Positions 61,539 to 64,000 of a stretch of 64,000 nt of DNA are shown here, in pieces. The DNA comes from Bacteroidota bacterium (GTDB taxonomy: Bacteria; Bacteroidota; Bacteroidia; Chitinophagales; Chitinophagaceae). Where the stretch lies: positions 59,554-123,553 of the forward strand of contig VGFT01000007.1 in NCBI GenBank assembly GCA_016868775.1, read 5' to 3'. How positions within the stretch are numbered: position 1 is the first letter of the stretch; each line of letters starts with the position of its first letter. A program made the position numbers and the translations under genes. The notes under the pieces are model-generated. The model searched no databases and was not told the DNA's origin. It saw nothing but the letters and a program-made list of their open reading frames with translations.

Positions 61539-64000
61539 ATGCAACCAAACTTTACGCTTATGAACAGCCGATTGTCTTTGTTTCGATTGTTTTTACTCCT
61601 GGGTTTTATGCAGTTGGGAATTTTCCAATCTACTGCCCAAACGTTGGAGAGAAACAGCGACAGTAAGCGACCTGCTCCTACCGCTCAACAGATCCAGCAA
61701 AAAACCACGTTGAGTCAAGGGAATCCAACCTCTTCAATTCCAACAGCGACCAATGATCTTGGATTGGTGATACCCAATAATCCATCGAACCAGCCACGCC
61801 CTGAGGCGATCTGTGCAACATTTACCGGATCGCTTGCTGCGGGTGACCTGACGATGAGTCCTCGTTTGTTCCGAAACGGATCGCCTCCCAACGGAAACTG
61901 TACCACTCCATATCCCTTCCCTGGTACTTCAGGCACGGGTCCTTATTATTATGACGTTCATACCTATACCAACACAACGGGTCTGACGCAGTGTGGTACA
62001 TTCACGCTCAGCACAACAGATTTAACAAACGCAAATATTCAGTTTGCGATCTACAACAATACGTTTAACCCAGCCAGCCTCGCTACAAATTATTTGGCTG
62101 ATCCGGATGCCAGTAGTGGTACTCCCGCCGTCACACTTTCTTGTAACTTGACTGTAGCGGCCGGACAGACCATCCAAATAATTGTATACTCTGCCAACGT
62201 CAATACCACTGCTGCCGGTACCGCCAGTAATTATACCATGACAGTCGATTTTCCTGTCTGTCCCTCTGCTCCCTGTGCCGGTACGCCCAATCCAGGAAAC
62301 ACCCTTTGTTCAGCAACGAGCAATTCGGTATGTCCGACACTTCCATTCACATTAAGTCTGCAAAACATTACAACCGGCTCTGGAGTAACTTACCAATGGC
62401 AGTCGGCTAGCTCGGTTGCTGGTCCGTGGACCGACATCGCCGGTGCAACCAACCCAACATATGCAACCAGCATCACCACGGCTACCGCTTATCGTTGTAA
62501 TGTGACCTGCAGCGCGGGTCCCTCCACCACAGCCTCCAACCCTGTGCTGGTCAACATCAACCCGCCTTCTGCCTGTTATTGCTTACCGCCTTCTTCGAAT
62601 TGTACCGATAGTGATGTAATCACGCGCGTTCGGATTAGTACATTGGACAACGCCTCTGCATGTAGTGCCGGTGGATATGCCAACTACACAACTACCGTTG
62701 CGGCTCCGATCGTTTTCTCCGGGGCAGCCAACCCAATTACCGTCAATACCCCAACAGTTTATTCGGAGAATGTCAGCGTATGGATTGACTATAATCAAAA
62801 CGGCCAGTTTGATACCAATGAGTATACGAACATTGGTAGCAACGCCGGAAACGGCGGGGTGATTACCAACAACATCAATATACCTGCAACCGCCTTGACC
62901 GGGGTAACCCGCATGCGCGTTCGGGTTCGATTTGGAACAGGTGCTCTGACCTCCGGTCAGGCATGTACTGGTTATCCCTTTGGTGAAACCGAAGATTACA
63001 ATGTAAACATTCAGCCTTGTGTTACTGGTTCCTTTACTACGCATCCGGCCAGCACCAGTGTAACCTGTGGTGGTAATGCCACCTTTAGCGTTGCGGCTAC
63101 CGGTTCTCTCCTGACCTTTACTTGGCAGTATCGCACCAGTGCCACCGGGACCTGGGTGGATATCACCAACGGCGGCATCTTTGGAGGTGCTACTACTTCT
63201 ACTCTGACGCTTACAAATGTACCCGGTACGTTCAACGGCTATCAATTCCGTGCACTGATGCGCGGGGGTTGTACCGCAGTTGATTTCAGCAACAATGCCA
63301 CCCTCACCGTTAACCCGCTTCAGCCGGTGGTGAATCCAGCTACTGCTACTATTTGTACCGGTTCTACACAGACTTTAACCCTGACCAACTCCGTTTCGGC
63401 TCCGACCACCGGAATCTTCGTCGCCTCCGCCGGATTGCCGCTCGCGATTCCGGACAATACTCCAACTGGTACTACTGCTTCGGTAGCTGTTTCCGGTATC
63501 CCGGCAGGTGTGTTGATAACCAACGTGGCTGTTAAATTCACGATGACCCATACCTGGGTGGGTGATCTGATCATGAACCTTCGCGCCCCGAACGGTCAAG
63601 TCTTGAACCTGATCGGGCTCCTCAACAATGGAGCCGGTAACAACGATACGGACAACTTCACCAATACGGTGGTTGACTCCCTTTCTACCACTTCTATGAG
63701 TGGTGCGCCTGCCCCTCGTACCGGTACCTATCGTGCCGATCGATTTGGAGTAGGAACCAATCTGAATCCGATCGCTACAACTACCGGTTTCTGGGCTCCG
63801 TTGTTGACTACCCTGAACGGCAACTGGACACTCGGTTTGAGTGATCTGGGTCCTGGTGATCTGGGTAACCTCCTAAGCTGGGAAATTCAAATCTCTTATG
63901 TAGCTCCTGTGTTTGCACAAGGTACCTGGACGGCTTCTCCGGCTTCCCCGAACACCATGTTCACGGACGCAGCAGCCACCATCCCGTACACCGGAACACC
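61539..64000 (+). CDS. paralogous multidomain surface protein (3' partial)
   Basis: Open from the ATG at 61539 to the window end, 820 codons without a stop in the part read. The signal peptide is long (SLFRLFLLLGFMQLG, cut near STAQ). A beta domain of unknown type (about 90-240) follows, then an Ig-like module (YQWQSASSVAGPW), a GEVED domain (WIDYNQNGQFD ... GETEDYNVNIQ), an Ig-like module and the P-domain from about residue 620. The order is the same as in the preceding gene; the shared modules before the P-domain have diverged, while the P-domain DNA is identical. A T9SS sorting domain is expected beyond the window but not seen. Confidence 0.88.
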   Translation, partial: MQPNFTLMNSRLSLFRLFLLLGFMQLGIFQSTAQTLERNSDSKRPAPTAQQIQQKTTLSQGNPTSSIPTATNDLGLVIPNNPSNQPRPEAICATFTGSLAAGDLTMSPRLFRNGSPPNGNCTTPYPFPGTSGTGPYYYDVHTYTNTTGLTQCGTFTLSTTDLTNANIQFAIYNNTFNPASLATNYLADPDASSGTPAVTLSCNLTVAAGQTIQIIVYSANVNTTAAGTASNYTMTVDFPVCPSAPCAGTPNPGNTLCSATSNSVCPTLPFTLSLQNITTGSGVTYQWQSASSVAGPWTDIAGATNPTYATSITTATAYRCNVTCSAGPSTTASNPVLVNINPPSACYCLPPSSNCTDSDVITRVRISTLDNASACSAGGYANYTTTVAAPIVFSGAANPITVNTPTVYSENVSVWIDYNQNGQFDTNEYTNIGSNAGNGGVITNNINIPATALTGVTRMRVRVRFGTGALTSGQACTGYPFGETEDYNVNIQPCVTGSFTTHPASTSVTCGGNATFSVAATGSLLTFTWQYRTSATGTWVDITNGGIFGGATTSTLTLTNVPGTFNGYQFRALMRGGCTAVDFSNNATLTVNPLQPVVNPATATICTGSTQTLTLTNSVSAPTTGIFVASAGLPLAIPDNTPTGTTASVAVSGIPAGVLITNVAVKFTMTHTWVGDLIMNLRAPNGQVLNLIGLLNNGAGNNDTDNFTNTVVDSLSTTSMSGAPAPRTGTYRADRFGVGTNLNPIATTTGFWAPLLTTLNGNWTLGLSDLGPGDLGNLLSWEIQISYVAPVFAQGTWTASPASPNTMFTDAAATIPYTGT
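63375..64000 (+). repeat. 626-bp direct repeat, copy 2 (cut by window end)
   Basis: Identical to 59828-60453 as far as can be read. It lies in the same reading frame and the same domain position of the paralogous gene. Confidence 0.93.

Noticed and set aside
59737..63574. Two identical antisense frames at 59737-60027 and 63320-63574.
   Set aside because: They are the complement of the exact P-domain repeat and carry no independent evidence.

Overview
The window is chromosomal DNA from a member of the Bacteroidota, most likely a Chitinophagaceae-type bacterium. The reasons are a SusC/SusD pair, type IX secretion (T9SS) cargo proteins with both type A and type B C-terminal domains, a PorP/SprF protein, a DUF3276 (PUR-like) gene, the futalosine menaquinone genes mqnA and mqnE, and many promoter-like -7 boxes of the form TAnnTTTG. 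Shine-Dalgarno sequences are rare. No phage, insertion sequence or CRISPR array was seen.

Layout. (1) 44-4595, minus strand: a tightly coupled five-gene unit (lipoprotein, M42 peptidase, 54-aa membrane microprotein, kinase-like/methyltransferase fusion, membrane alkaline-phosphatase-superfamily transferase), divergent from a LuxE-like acyl-protein synthetase. (2) 5618-11203: TerC, tRNA-Leu and a SusC/SusD uptake pair closed by a strong terminator. (3) 11379-16237: a 1267-aa PKD-repeat T9SS type B cargo protein coupled to its PorP/SprF partner. (4) 16260-24809: housekeeping genes (hscB, a saccharopine dehydrogenase-like enzyme, trmN6, tsaD, an ABC permease, prfC, purB, mqnA). (5) 24883-33998: a surface-glycan cluster with two methyltransferases, four glycosyltransferases, UDP-GlcNAc 2-epimerase and a YfhO-type membrane protein. 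(6) 34051-42667: a queuosine-precursor-type transporter, Nudix, dapF, a nucleoside phosphorylase, tRNA-Cys, an FKBP lipoprotein, sdaA, mqnE, a nucleoside MFS transporter and trxA. (7) 42775-57980: dnaE, an NlpC/P60 lipoprotein, a flippase, an M1 peptidase, an OppA-like lipoprotein, msrA, a Smr-less MutS2, two tRNA-Ser genes around a nested palindrome, an ABC exporter and DUF3276. (8) 58166-64000: two tandem paralogous multidomain cell-surface proteins, the second running off the window.

The points most worth a second look are these. The uncharacterised microprotein, kinase-like/methyltransferase and membrane transferase form one overlapping operon. A direct repeat of at least 626 bp, identical at the DNA level, covers the P-domain of the two tandem surface proteins. 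A 121-bp nested palindrome sits between the tRNA-Ser genes. At three divergent gene pairs, face-to-face -7 boxes are interlocked so that each transcript should read through the opposing promoter. Several genes have -7 boxes so close to the start codon that their mRNAs should be leaderless. No search could be run, so family assignments rest on motifs and recall.
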